Assembly (NCBI RefSeq): GCF_017573505.1
Contig: NZ_JAGEOJ010000020.1
Location: 1-64,000 of the forward strand
Length of the DNA: 64,000 nucleotides
Origin: Actinomadura barringtoniae
GTDB lineage: Bacteria; Actinomycetota; Actinomycetes; Streptosporangiales; Streptosporangiaceae
Direction: 5' to 3'
This document shows positions 53,493 through 61,389 of this stretch, in pieces. A program made the translations under genes and the position numbers. The notes below the pieces were generated by a model that was given only the letters and a program-made list of their open reading frames with translations, had not been told where the DNA came from and searched no databases. Positions within the stretch are counted from its first letter, which is position 1. Each line of letters starts with the position of its first letter.

Positions 53493-54285
53493 CATCCGCG
53501 CGTACGGGCTGCTGGCGTGGACATGGACGCGCGCGGCCGCGCAGTACCCGGTGTCGATGGTCCTGCTGAGCCTCAGCACGGCGGTGGTGAGCGCGCTCGA
53601 CCTCGCGGCGATCCTGGTGATGTTCACGCGCGCCCCGCGGATCGCGGGCTTCTCCGCGCCCGAGGTGCTGTTCTTGTACGGCACCTCGACGCTGGCGTTC
53701 GCGGTCGCCGACCTGCTGCTGGGAACCACCGAACGGCTGGGGAGGCACATCCGGGAGGGCAGCCTCGACTCCATGCTGGTCCGCCCGGTGAGCCCACTGA
53801 TCCAGATCGCCACCGAGGACTTCTCGCCCCGCCGGGCGGGCAAGGTGATCCCCGGCGTCGCCGTGCTCGGGCTGGCGCTCCCCCGGCTCGACGTCGGCTG
53901 GACGCCGGGACGGGTCGCGATGGTCCCGGTGATGGTGGTGACGGGAACGGTCATCTTCGCCGGGCTGTGGGTGCTGACGGCCGCGCTGCAGTTCGTCCTG
54001 ATCGACGGGCACGGCGCGACCAAGTCGGTCACCTACGGTGGAGCGTTCCTGACGCAGTATCCGATGAACATGTTCGCCCGCGACTTCGTCCGCGGCGTGA
54101 CGTTCGCCGTCCCGCTGGCGTTCGTCAACTGGCAGCCCGCGCTGTACGTGCTGGACCGGCCCGACCCGCTGGGGCTGCCTCCCCTCACCCGCTTCGCCGC
54201 GCCCGCGGTGGCCGTGCTGGTCTGCGCGCTCGCCTCGGTCGCCTGGCGGGCGGGGCTGCGCCACTACCGATCGACCGGAAGCTGA
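53485..54285 (+). CDS. ABC-2 type permease subunit 2
   Basis: Membrane protein of 266 residues with six helices, paralogous in layout to the first permease (HIREGSLDSMLVRPVSPLIQI corresponds to its RPV segment). It starts with GTG 53485 inside the end of the first permease gene, so translation is coupled. Such paired permeases with one ATPase export drugs or lipids, but the substrate cannot be told from sequence. Confidence 0.88.
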   Translation: MGSIRAYGLLAWTWTRAAAQYPVSMVLLSLSTAVVSALDLAAILVMFTRAPRIAGFSAPEVLFLYGTSTLAFAVADLLLGTTERLGRHIREGSLDSMLVRPVSPLIQIATEDFSPRRAGKVIPGVAVLGLALPRLDVGWTPGRVAMVPVMVVTGTVIFAGLWVLTAALQFVLIDGHGATKSVTYGGAFLTQYPMNMFARDFVRGVTFAVPLAFVNWQPALYVLDRPDPLGLPPLTRFAAPAVAVLVCALASVAWRAGLRHYRSTGS

Positions 54286-54290
54286 GAAGC

Positions 54291-55280
54291 ATGATCGAGG
54301 TCGCCTCCGTCACCAAGTCGTTCACCGTCCGCGCGCGCTCGGGGCGGATCCGCCGGACGCGGACGACCGTGCGCGCCGTGGACGAGGTGTCGTTCACCGT
54401 CGCGCCCGGCGAGTTCGTCGGCTACCTCGGCCCGAACGGGGCGGGCAAGTCGACGACGATCAAGATGCTGACCGGCATCCTCACGCCGTCGTCGGGCGAC
54501 GTGCGGGTCCTCGGGATGGACCCGTCCCGGCAGCGCACCACGCTCGCCCGCCGGATCGGCGTGGTGTTCGGGCAGCGCACGACGCTGTGGTGGGACCTGC
54601 CGCTGCGCGACAGCCTCGCGCTGCTGCGCCACCTGTACCGGGTCGACACGGCCGCGCACCGGGAGCGGCTGGCCGAGCTGACCGGGCTGCTGGAGCTCGG
54701 CCCGTTCCTCGACACGCCCGTACGGCAGCTGAGCCTCGGGCAGCGGATGCGCGGCGACCTGGCGGCGGCGCTGCTGCACGATCCGCAGGTGCTGGTGCTG
54801 GACGAGCCGACGATCGGGCTGGACGTGGTCAGCAAGGCGACCGTGCGGGAGTTCCTCCAGGTGCTCAACACCGAGCGCGGCACGACGATCCTGCTCACCA
54901 CGCACGACCTGGGCGACATCGAGCGGCTCTGCCGGCGAGTGATGATCATCGATCACGGGCGGCTCGCCTATGACGGCGGCCTGGACCGGCTGCGCGAAAC
55001 CGTCGGCGCGGAACGGGTCCTGGTCGTGGAGCTCGCCGACTCCGGACCGCCGATCGAGCTGCCGGACGTGCCGGACGTCATTGTCGAACGGGTGGAGGGG
55101 CCGCGGCAGTGGCTGCGGCTGCCCCGCACGGCGAACCCGGCGACGGTGGTGGCCGCCCTCGCTCAGCGGCACGAGGTCCGCGACATCGCCGTCCGCGAGA
55201 CCGACATCGAGGACGTGCTGGCCCGGCTCTACCGCGGCGACCAGGCGTACTGGTGCTCGGGCCGCCCGGTGGCGCCGTAG
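54291..55280 (+). CDS. ABC-2 exporter ATP-binding protein
   Basis: ATPase of 329 residues. Walker A is GPNGAGKSTT near 46, the Q-loop is in VVFGQRTTLWWDLP, the signature is a variant LSLGQRMR near 150, Walker B is LVLDEPTIGLD, and LLTTHD carries the H-loop. The TLWWDLP segment and long C-terminal extension fit the ATPases paired with DUF990-type permeases. It starts 5 nt after the second permease. Its last 52 nt overlap the convergent response-regulator gene, so the two transcripts are antisense at their ends. Confidence 0.93.
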   Translation: MIEVASVTKSFTVRARSGRIRRTRTTVRAVDEVSFTVAPGEFVGYLGPNGAGKSTTIKMLTGILTPSSGDVRVLGMDPSRQRTTLARRIGVVFGQRTTLWWDLPLRDSLALLRHLYRVDTAAHRERLAELTGLLELGPFLDTPVRQLSLGQRMRGDLAAALLHDPQVLVLDEPTIGLDVVSKATVREFLQVLNTERGTTILLTTHDLGDIERLCRRVMIIDHGRLAYDGGLDRLRETVGAERVLVVELADSGPPIELPDVPDVIVERVEGPRQWLRLPRTANPATVVAALAQRHEVRDIAVRETDIEDVLARLYRGDQAYWCSGRPVAP

Positions 55281-55894
55281 CGCAGGCTCACCTTGACCTT
55301 CCCCGACTCGCCGAGCGCGGCCAGGTAGCGCTGGGCGGTGGCGCGGGAGACGCCGACCTCCTCGGCGACCTCGGCCGCCGATCGGGGCTCGGGCGCGCGC
55401 CGCAGCGCCTCGGAGATCAGCCGCGAGGTCACCGGCGACTGTCCCTTGGGCGCGGGCGGCTCAGCGTTCACCGGCGCGTGCAGGGCGGCCACCGCACCGT
55501 CGACGGCCGCCTGGGTCAGTTCGTCCCCGCACTCCAGGGCCCGCCGGTAGCGCGCGTACGCCGACAGCCGCGTGCCGAGGACGGCGGCCGTGAACGGCTT
55601 GATCAGGTAGTGCAGGGCGCCGTGCCGGAACGCGGCGCGCACCGAGTCCGGGTCGGCCGCCGCGGTCGCCATGATCACGTCGGCGTCCAGGTCGGGCAGC
55701 AGCGTGAGGCCCGAGGCGTCGGGGAGGTAGACGTCCAAAAGGACCAGCTCGGGGGCGAGCTCGGCCGCCATCGAGCGCGCCTGGCCCGCGGTGTGCGCGA
55801 GGCCCGCGATCTCGAAGCCGGGCACGGCGGTCACGAAGCCCGCGTGCACCTGCGCCACCCGGAAGTCGTCGTCGACGACGAGCACCCTGATCAT
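55229..55894 (-). CDS. CitB/DcuR-family response regulator
   Basis: Protein of 221 residues: receiver domain with phospho-Asp in LVLLDVYLPDASG near residue 54 and Lys in HYLIKPF, then a C-terminal helix-turn-helix (SAAEVAEEVGVSRATAQRYLAAL) of the CitB type. The start overlaps the kinase stop in an ATGA. It likely controls the divergent importer at 57668. Confidence 0.92.
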   Translation of the reverse strand: MIRVLVVDDDFRVAQVHAGFVTAVPGFEIAGLAHTAGQARSMAAELAPELVLLDVYLPDASGLTLLPDLDADVIMATAAADPDSVRAAFRHGALHYLIKPFTAAVLGTRLSAYARYRRALECGDELTQAAVDGAVAALHAPVNAEPPAPKGQSPVTSRLISEALRRAPEPRSAAEVAEEVGVSRATAQRYLAALGESGKVKVSLRYGATGRPEHQYAWSPR

Positions 55895-57510
55895 CCTGCG
55901 ACCTCCGTTCCGAGCACCCCGGGGAGCCGCGCCACCGCGACCGCCCCGCCACCGCCACCGCCCTCGTCCGCGGGTTCGGCGAACGTCACGTCGCCGCCCA
56001 GGGAACGCGCCGTACGGCGGGCCAGCCCGAGGCCGAGCCCGCGCGTCCGCCCGTCGTCGGCATGCCGGGTGGACACCCCGTCGCGGAACACGTCCTCGAC
56101 CATGCCCGCGAGCACGCCGTCGCCGGAGTCGGCGACGGTGACGTGCAGGTCCCGGTCGTCGCCGAGCAGCTCCACCTCGACGCGGGCCGGGCGCCGCTCC
56201 CCCGATCTGGCGGCCTCGATCGCGTTGTCGACCAGGTTGCCGACCACGGTTGTGACCACGAGCGGTTCGGCGACCCGGCCGAGGACCATGCTGCCCTCGC
56301 CGACGTCGAGCCGTACGCCCTTCTCCGCCGCGACGGCCCGCTTGGCGGCCAGGAACGCCTGCAGGAACGGGTCGGCCAGCGGGTGCGCCCCGGTCGTCGT
56401 CGCGATCGGCCCGGTGTCGCTCACCAGCGTCTCCATGTAGGACCCGGCCTCCTCGTGGTGGCCGAGCTGGAGCAGCCCGGACAGGGTATGGAGCCGGTTG
56501 GCGTACTCGTGGCGCTGGGCCCGCAGGGCGTCCAGCAGCGTGTGGACCGAGTCCAGCTCGCGGGCCAGGGTCTCCAGGTCGGTACGGTCCCGCAGGGTGA
56601 TCACCGCGCCGAGGTGGCGGCCACCGCGCCGGACCTCGCGGCGGTTCACGACCAGGACCCGCTCGCCGGCGGTCACGAAGAGGTTGTCGGCCTCCCGCCG
56701 CCCGGCCAGCACGTCGCGCAGCGCCCCGTCCTCGGCCAGCTCCTCGGCGGGCGCGCCGCGTTCAGGCGTCGCGCCGAGCAGCCGTCCCGCCTCGACGTTG
56801 CCGACCGCCACCCGCCCGGCGGGATCGACGGCGACGACGCCCTCGCCGACCCCGTGCAGGACCGCCTCGCGCTCCTGGACCAGCTCCACCAGCTCGTAGG
56901 GCTCCAGCCCGAGCGTCTGCCGCTTCAGCCGCCGGCCGATCGCCGCCGAGGCGAGTATGCCGAGCATCGCCGCGCCCGCCACGAACAGCCCGAGGACCTC
57001 CAGGTTGTCGTGCAGCTCGTGGTCGATGGCGGCGGCGTCGAACCCGACGCTGACCTCCCCCACGATCGCGCCCGTACCGTCGTGGAGCGGGACCTTGCCG
57101 CGGGCCGAGAGCCCCAGCGTGCCGCGTTCGATGTTCCAGACCTCCCGGCCCGCCAGCGGCCCGGACGGGTCGGTGCTGACGCGGGCGCCGATCTGGTCGG
57201 GGTTGGGGTGCGCGAGCCGGGTGCCGTTGCGGTCGGTGACCACGACGAACAGCGCGCCCGTACGGCGCCGGACGGCCTCGGCGCGGGCCTGGACGCGGGG
57301 CTGGTCGTTGACGCGGACGCCCTCCCCGATGTCGGGGTCGGCGGCGACGCTGCGGGCCAGGGTCAGGGCGCGCTGGCCGTACTGGCCGCGCAGCTCGGAG
57401 TCGAGCCGCCAGGCCACCAGCGCGTACCCCAGGCACGCGACGACCAGCACCACGCCGACCTGCAGGGCGAGCACCTGCCGGGCGAAGGGGATGCGGGGGC
57501 GGAGCGACAT
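55891..57510 (-). CDS. CitA/DcuS-family sensor histidine kinase
   Basis: Kinase of 539 residues. Membrane helix 1 (about 12-32), an extracytoplasmic PAS-like sensor domain (about 35-175), helix 2 (about 176-198), a cytoplasmic PAS domain, a SPOB-type dimerisation box LRAQRHEYANRLHTLSGLLQ (His near 345) and an ATPase domain with GNLVDNAIEAA and GLGLGLARR. This is the layout of kinases that sense citrate or dicarboxylates. It lies head-to-head with an ABC importer, so the ligand may be the imported compound. Confidence 0.92.
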   Translation of the reverse strand: MSLRPRIPFARQVLALQVGVVLVVACLGYALVAWRLDSELRGQYGQRALTLARSVAADPDIGEGVRVNDQPRVQARAEAVRRRTGALFVVVTDRNGTRLAHPNPDQIGARVSTDPSGPLAGREVWNIERGTLGLSARGKVPLHDGTGAIVGEVSVGFDAAAIDHELHDNLEVLGLFVAGAAMLGILASAAIGRRLKRQTLGLEPYELVELVQEREAVLHGVGEGVVAVDPAGRVAVGNVEAGRLLGATPERGAPAEELAEDGALRDVLAGRREADNLFVTAGERVLVVNRREVRRGGRHLGAVITLRDRTDLETLARELDSVHTLLDALRAQRHEYANRLHTLSGLLQLGHHEEAGSYMETLVSDTGPIATTTGAHPLADPFLQAFLAAKRAVAAEKGVRLDVGEGSMVLGRVAEPLVVTTVVGNLVDNAIEAARSGERRPARVEVELLGDDRDLHVTVADSGDGVLAGMVEDVFRDGVSTRHADDGRTRGLGLGLARRTARSLGGDVTFAEPADEGGGGGGAVAVARLPGVLGTEVAG

Positions 57511-57549
57511 GAGGAGTCACCGTAACCGATCGCTGATGGTAGTTCCGCA

Positions 57550-57604
57550 CGTTCTGAGCAGAACGCGCAAAACTCTTGGCTATGCACAAAACCCCTGGTT
57601 ATGC
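57550..57604. promoter_or_regulatory. Inverted and direct repeats between kinase and ABC importer
   Basis: In the 157-nt divergent gap an inverted repeat CGTTCTG-AG-CAGAACG lies at 57550-57565, followed by two direct copies of CYTGGYTATGC at 57575-57585 and 57594-57604, 19 bp apart. These are candidate binding sites for the CitB-type regulator. Confidence 0.5.
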
Positions 57605-57667
57605 GGCTTGTAAGCACATAGTTCCCAAATCTTCCTGTGACTGGCAACACATTCGTACGGTCACTGC

Positions 57668-58492
57668 ATGCCACAGCAAGCACACTCTGACGGCCCCGTG
57701 ATCGAACTGCACGGGGCGACCAAGCGCTTCCGCGCGGCCACGGGCGGCGTCCACACCGCCGTCCGCGACCTGGACCTGACCGTGGCGGCCGGCGAGTTCG
57801 TGGCCGTGGTCGGCCCGACCGGCTGCGGCAAGTCGACCACCCTCTCGCTGGTCTCCGGCCTGGAGCCGCCCTCGGACGGCCGGGCCCTGGTCCACGGCAA
57901 GCCCGTGGACGGGATCCCGGACGGGGTCGGCTACATGTTCCAGTCCGACGCCGTTCTGCCCTGGCGGACCGTCCTGGACAACGTCGCCACCGGCCCGCGC
58001 TACCGGGGGCTGTCCAAGCGGGACGCCCGCGAGCGCGCCCGCGACTGGGTGACGCGGGTCGGGCTGGAGGGGTTCGAGGGCTACTACCCCCACCAGCTGT
58101 CGGGCGGCATGCGCAAGCGCGTGTCCCTGGCCCAGACCCTGGTGAACGAGCCCTCGGTGCTCCTGATGGACGAACCGTTCTCCGCGCTGGACGTGCAGAC
58201 GCGCGGGCTCATGCAGGACGAGCTGCTGCGCCTGTGGTCGGGGTCCAAGGCGGCGGTCGTCTTCGTCACCCACGACCTGGAGGAGGCGCTGGTGCTCGCC
58301 GACCGCGTCGTCGTGATGACCGCGGGCCCGGCCACGATCAAGGGCTCCTTCCCCGTGCCGCTGGAGCGGCCGCGGGACGCCGAGGAGATCCGTCTGACCC
58401 CCGAGTTCCTCGAGATCTACCGCGAGGTCTGGGAGTCCCTGCGCGAGGAAGTCCAGATCACGCGAGAGAGGGGAACCGGCCGTGCCGCGTAA
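57668..58492 (+). CDS. Nitrate/sulfonate/taurine-type ABC importer ATPase
   Basis: ATPase of 274 residues of the NitT/TauT group: Walker A GPTGCGKSTT near 57, Q-loop in YMFQSDAVLPWRT, signature LSGGMRKR near 140, Walker B VLLMDEPFSALD, and VTHDLEEA. The VLPWRTVLDN form is typical of this group. Its end overlaps the permease start by 11 nt. With the permease and lipoprotein it forms a complete importer for an unknown small anion or thiamine-precursor-like compound. Confidence 0.94.
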   Translation: MPQQAHSDGPVIELHGATKRFRAATGGVHTAVRDLDLTVAAGEFVAVVGPTGCGKSTTLSLVSGLEPPSDGRALVHGKPVDGIPDGVGYMFQSDAVLPWRTVLDNVATGPRYRGLSKRDARERARDWVTRVGLEGFEGYYPHQLSGGMRKRVSLAQTLVNEPSVLLMDEPFSALDVQTRGLMQDELLRLWSGSKAAVVFVTHDLEEALVLADRVVVMTAGPATIKGSFPVPLERPRDAEEIRLTPEFLEIYREVWESLREEVQITRERGTGRAA

Positions 58493-59438
58493 CTCCACCG
58501 AGGCCGTCGAGACCCTGAGCTCGGCGGACGACAAGGCCATCGAAGCGCCCGCGTTCACGGGCGGGAAGTTCACGGGCGGGAAGTTCATGGGCGGGAAGTT
58601 CATGGGCGGCAAGTCGCCCGAGGCGCAGATGCGGGCCGCGGGCCTGCGCCACCTGCTGAGCATCAACGGCGTACGGGTGCTGCTGGTCGTCGTCTGGCTC
58701 GGCGCCTGGGAGCTGGCCGCCTCCAACTGGATCGACCCGTTCTACTACTCCAAACCCTCGGCCATCTGGGGCCGGCTGGTCGACTGGTTCACCGACGGCA
58801 CCTCGCAGGGCTCGATCTGGGAGCAGATCTCCTACACCCTGCAGGAGGCGGTGGCGGGCTTCGTGCTCGGCGCCCTCGGCGGCGTGGTGCTCGGCATCGT
58901 GCTCGGCCGCAGCCGGTTCCTGTCGGACGTGTGCGCGCCGTTCATCAAGGCGGCCAACGCCATCCCGCGCATCATCCTGGCCTCGCTGTTCGTGATCTGG
59001 TTCGGGCTCGGCATGCAGTCCAAGATCGCGACCGCGTTCGTGCTGGTGTTCTTCGCGGTGTTCTTCAACGCCTTCCAGGGCGCCCGCGAGGTGGACCGCA
59101 ACCTGGTCAACAACGCGCGGATCCTCGGCGCCGGGCGGCTGCAGGTGCTCACCACGATCGTGGTGCCGAGCGCGACCTCCTGGATCCTGGCCTCCCTGCA
59201 CTCGGCGTTCGGCTTCGCCATCATCGGCGCGATCGTCGGCGAGTACAGCGGCGCCGACAAGGGCCTCGGCCTGCTGATCAACCACTCCCAGGGCACTTTC
59301 GACTCGGCCGGGATCTACGCCGGAATGATCATCATCACCGTGCTGGCCCTGCTCGCCGAGTGGCTCCTCACCCTCGTGGAGAACCGGCTGCTGCGCTGGC
59401 GGCCGCCCTCGGCCGGCGACCGCGCCGCCCAGATCTGA
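58482..59438 (+). CDS. ABC importer permease with FTGGK-repeat N-terminus
   Basis: Permease of 318 residues of the binding-protein-dependent BPD_transp_1 family, with six helices from about residue 62 onward and the EAA motif region (EVDRNLVNNARILGAGRLQVL). The start is GTG 58482, inside the end of the ATPase gene. The cytoplasmic N-terminal tail contains four tandem pentapeptides, FTGGK twice then FMGGK twice, encoded by a perfect 15-bp repeat at 58554-58613. This is not a family feature. Confidence 0.93.
   Translation: MPRNSTEAVETLSSADDKAIEAPAFTGGKFTGGKFMGGKFMGGKSPEAQMRAAGLRHLLSINGVRVLLVVVWLGAWELAASNWIDPFYYSKPSAIWGRLVDWFTDGTSQGSIWEQISYTLQEAVAGFVLGALGGVVLGIVLGRSRFLSDVCAPFIKAANAIPRIILASLFVIWFGLGMQSKIATAFVLVFFAVFFNAFQGAREVDRNLVNNARILGAGRLQVLTTIVVPSATSWILASLHSAFGFAIIGAIVGEYSGADKGLGLLINHSQGTFDSAGIYAGMIIITVLALLAEWLLTLVENRLLRWRPPSAGDRAAQI
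58554..58613 (+). repeat. 15-bp in-frame tandem repeat, four units
   Basis: TTCACGGGCGGGAAG occurs twice (58554, 58569), then TTCATGGGCGGGAAG (58584) and TTCATGGGCGGCAAG (58599). Each unit encodes F-[TM]-G-G-K. The repeat length keeps the frame, so copy-number changes would alter only the tail of the permease. Confidence 0.95.
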
Positions 59439-59472
59439 CCCCCCTCTTTCCCCTCCCAAGGAGAACCACCCC

Positions 59473-60519
59473 ATGCGTACCAAGACCCGGGTCACGGCCG
59501 CCGTGCTCGCCGCCACCACGGCACTGTCCCTGTCGGCCTGCCGCGACTCCCGTTCCGGCGGGAGCGGCGGCGGCAAGGACGGCGGCCAGGTGACGATCAT
59601 GGTCGGCGGCATCGACAAGGTCATCTACCTGCCCGCCAAGCTCACCGAGCAGCTCGGCTACTTCAAGGAGCAGGGCGTGAACGTCAAGCTGCTCACCGAG
59701 CCCGCCGGCGCCCAGGCCGAGAACGTGCTGATCTCCGGTGACGTGCAGGGCGTGGTCGGCTTCTACGACCACACCGTCGACCTGCAGACCAAGGGCAAGT
59801 GCATCCAGAGCGTCGTGCAGTTCGCCGACGTGCCGGGCGAGGCGGAGATGGTCGCCACCGGCAAGGCCGGGGACGTCGCCTCCCCCGCCGCGTTCAAGGG
59901 CAAGAAGCTCGGCGTCACCAGCCCCGGCTCCTCGACCGACTTCCTGACCCGGGCCCTCGCCGTACGGAACGGGGTGAAGACCTCCGACTACACGACGGTG
60001 AAGGCGGGCGCGGGCCCCACGTTCATCTCCACATTGGAGAACGGCGGCATCGACGCCGGCATGACCACCGACCCGACCATCGCCAAGCTGACCACGACCG
60101 GCAAGGCCAAGATCATGGTCGACATGCGGACCGAGGAGGGCACCAGGAAGGCGCTCGGCGGCCTCTACCCGGCCAGCTCCCTCTACATGGACTGCGCGTA
60201 CGTGAAGGCCCACACCGAGACCGTGCAGAAGCTGGCGAACGCCTTCGTCAAGACGCTCGGGTGGATCAAGGCGCACCAGCCCGCCGAGATCGCGGCGAAG
60301 ATGCCCGCCGACTACAACGGCGGCGACGCCAAGCTCTACGAGAAGTCGATCGGCGACTCGATCAGCATGTTCACCGAGGACGGCGTCATGCCCGCCGAGG
60401 GAGCCAAGAACGTGCTGGAGGTGCTCGCCCAGTTCTCGCCGAACGTGCAGGGCAAGAAGGACACCGTCGACCTGTCCAAGACCTACACGACCGAGTTCGT
60501 CACCAAGGCCAAGCAGTAG
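59473..60519 (+). CDS. ABC importer substrate-binding lipoprotein
   Basis: Protein of 348 residues: lipoprotein signal with lipobox LSAC near residue 23, a Gly/Ser-rich linker, then a NMT1/THI5-like or SsuA-like binding domain (GGIDKVIYLPAKLTEQLGYF, KKLGVTSPGSSTDF, GIDAGMTTDPT). It follows the permease by 34 nt with AAGGAGAA upstream. The NMT1-like fold is used for taurine, nitrate and thiamine precursors; the ligand is not predictable here. Confidence 0.92.
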   Translation: MRTKTRVTAAVLAATTALSLSACRDSRSGGSGGGKDGGQVTIMVGGIDKVIYLPAKLTEQLGYFKEQGVNVKLLTEPAGAQAENVLISGDVQGVVGFYDHTVDLQTKGKCIQSVVQFADVPGEAEMVATGKAGDVASPAAFKGKKLGVTSPGSSTDFLTRALAVRNGVKTSDYTTVKAGAGPTFISTLENGGIDAGMTTDPTIAKLTTTGKAKIMVDMRTEEGTRKALGGLYPASSLYMDCAYVKAHTETVQKLANAFVKTLGWIKAHQPAEIAAKMPADYNGGDAKLYEKSIGDSISMFTEDGVMPAEGAKNVLEVLAQFSPNVQGKKDTVDLSKTYTTEFVTKAKQ

Positions 60520-60531
60520 CGGTCACACCGC

Positions 60532-60570
60532 GGTCCCCGGCTCTGGCCCTTTCGGCTGGGGCCGGGGATC
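60532..60570. terminator. Hairpin between importer operon and convergent membrane protein
   Basis: TCCCCGGC at 60534-60541 pairs with GCCGGGGA at 60561-60568, extended by wobble pairs outward, with a partly structured 19-nt loop. It lies between convergent genes ending at 60519 and 60588. Confidence 0.65.
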
Positions 60571-60587
60571 GCGCGATCGCGGGCGGA

Positions 60588-61058
60588 TCAGCGCTGGACG
60601 GCCGAGAAGTACTCCTCCGACTCCTCGTCGTCGCTGCGCCGCGAACTCCAGCGGTGCGGCGTCCAGGCCGGCGCCAGCAGGGCGAAGCCCAGGACCCCGT
60701 AAATGCCCGAGCCGAGCAGCAGGCGCAGGCCCGAGTCCAGGTCGCCGCCCGGCGGGACCTTTCCGGGCAGGTCCAGGAGCCGGTTCGGGTCCACCAGGAA
60801 GGCGATCGATATTCCGATCAGGAACAGCGCCGGGACCAGCGAGACCAGCGGCGAGGCCCACCGGGCGACGACGATCACGCCGATCACCAGGCCCACGGCC
60901 GCCAGGACCGCGAACGCCCCGTACATCTTCGTACGGTCGGTGATGTCCTGGCCCGCCACGTCGAACGACTTGGTCGCCTGGACGAATCCCCAGGCAGCCC
61001 CGTACAGCAGAGCCGGGGCCAGCAGGACTCCGAGAATGAAGCCGAACGCGTGGCGCAC
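60588..61058 (-). CDS. Hypothetical four-helix membrane protein
   Basis: Protein of 156 residues with GTG start. Four hydrophobic segments are seen (FILGVLLAPALLYGAAWGF, FAVLAAVGLVIGVIVV, LVSLVPALFLIGISIAFLV and GIYGVLGFALLAPAW), then an acidic tail (DDEESEEYF). No functional family is recognised; similar small membrane proteins are common in actinomycetes. Confidence 0.75.
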   Translation of the reverse strand: MRHAFGFILGVLLAPALLYGAAWGFVQATKSFDVAGQDITDRTKMYGAFAVLAAVGLVIGVIVVARWASPLVSLVPALFLIGISIAFLVDPNRLLDLPGKVPPGGDLDSGLRLLLGSGIYGVLGFALLAPAWTPHRWSSRRSDDEESEEYFSAVQR

Positions 61059-61389
61059 CGCACATCACATCCCATCCGTACAAAGTCCGTGCGCGCCCAA
61101 GCCCTGACACGCCGGGGCGGCCGAACCCGTACGTCATAGCACTACGAACAGGGGGGCCGCATTAAATCTGGACTTATGCACAAAGTCGCCTTGGACGGGC
61201 AGGCAGAGGACAGATCGGCCTTGGACTCCTAATATTGTGAACTCCGGTCGCACTGGTGCCGTCCATTGCGCCAAGATCTCCTGTACACAGTGGGAACGTG
61301 CGCCCGCACGCCGTTCCGCCGGTCCCCCCCAAGTCCCCTCCGGCGGTCCGCGGCCGAATCGGGCGTACTTGGGGACGGGAACGACTCCG
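61059..61389. promoter_or_regulatory. Upstream region of large membrane protein with sigma-70-type promoter
   Basis: No gene is seen here. A promoter-like pair AGGACA (61207-61212) and TAATAT (61230-61235) with a 17-nt spacer points rightward, giving a start site near 61242. The GTG at 61237 therefore cannot be the translation start of the following gene. Confidence 0.5.
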
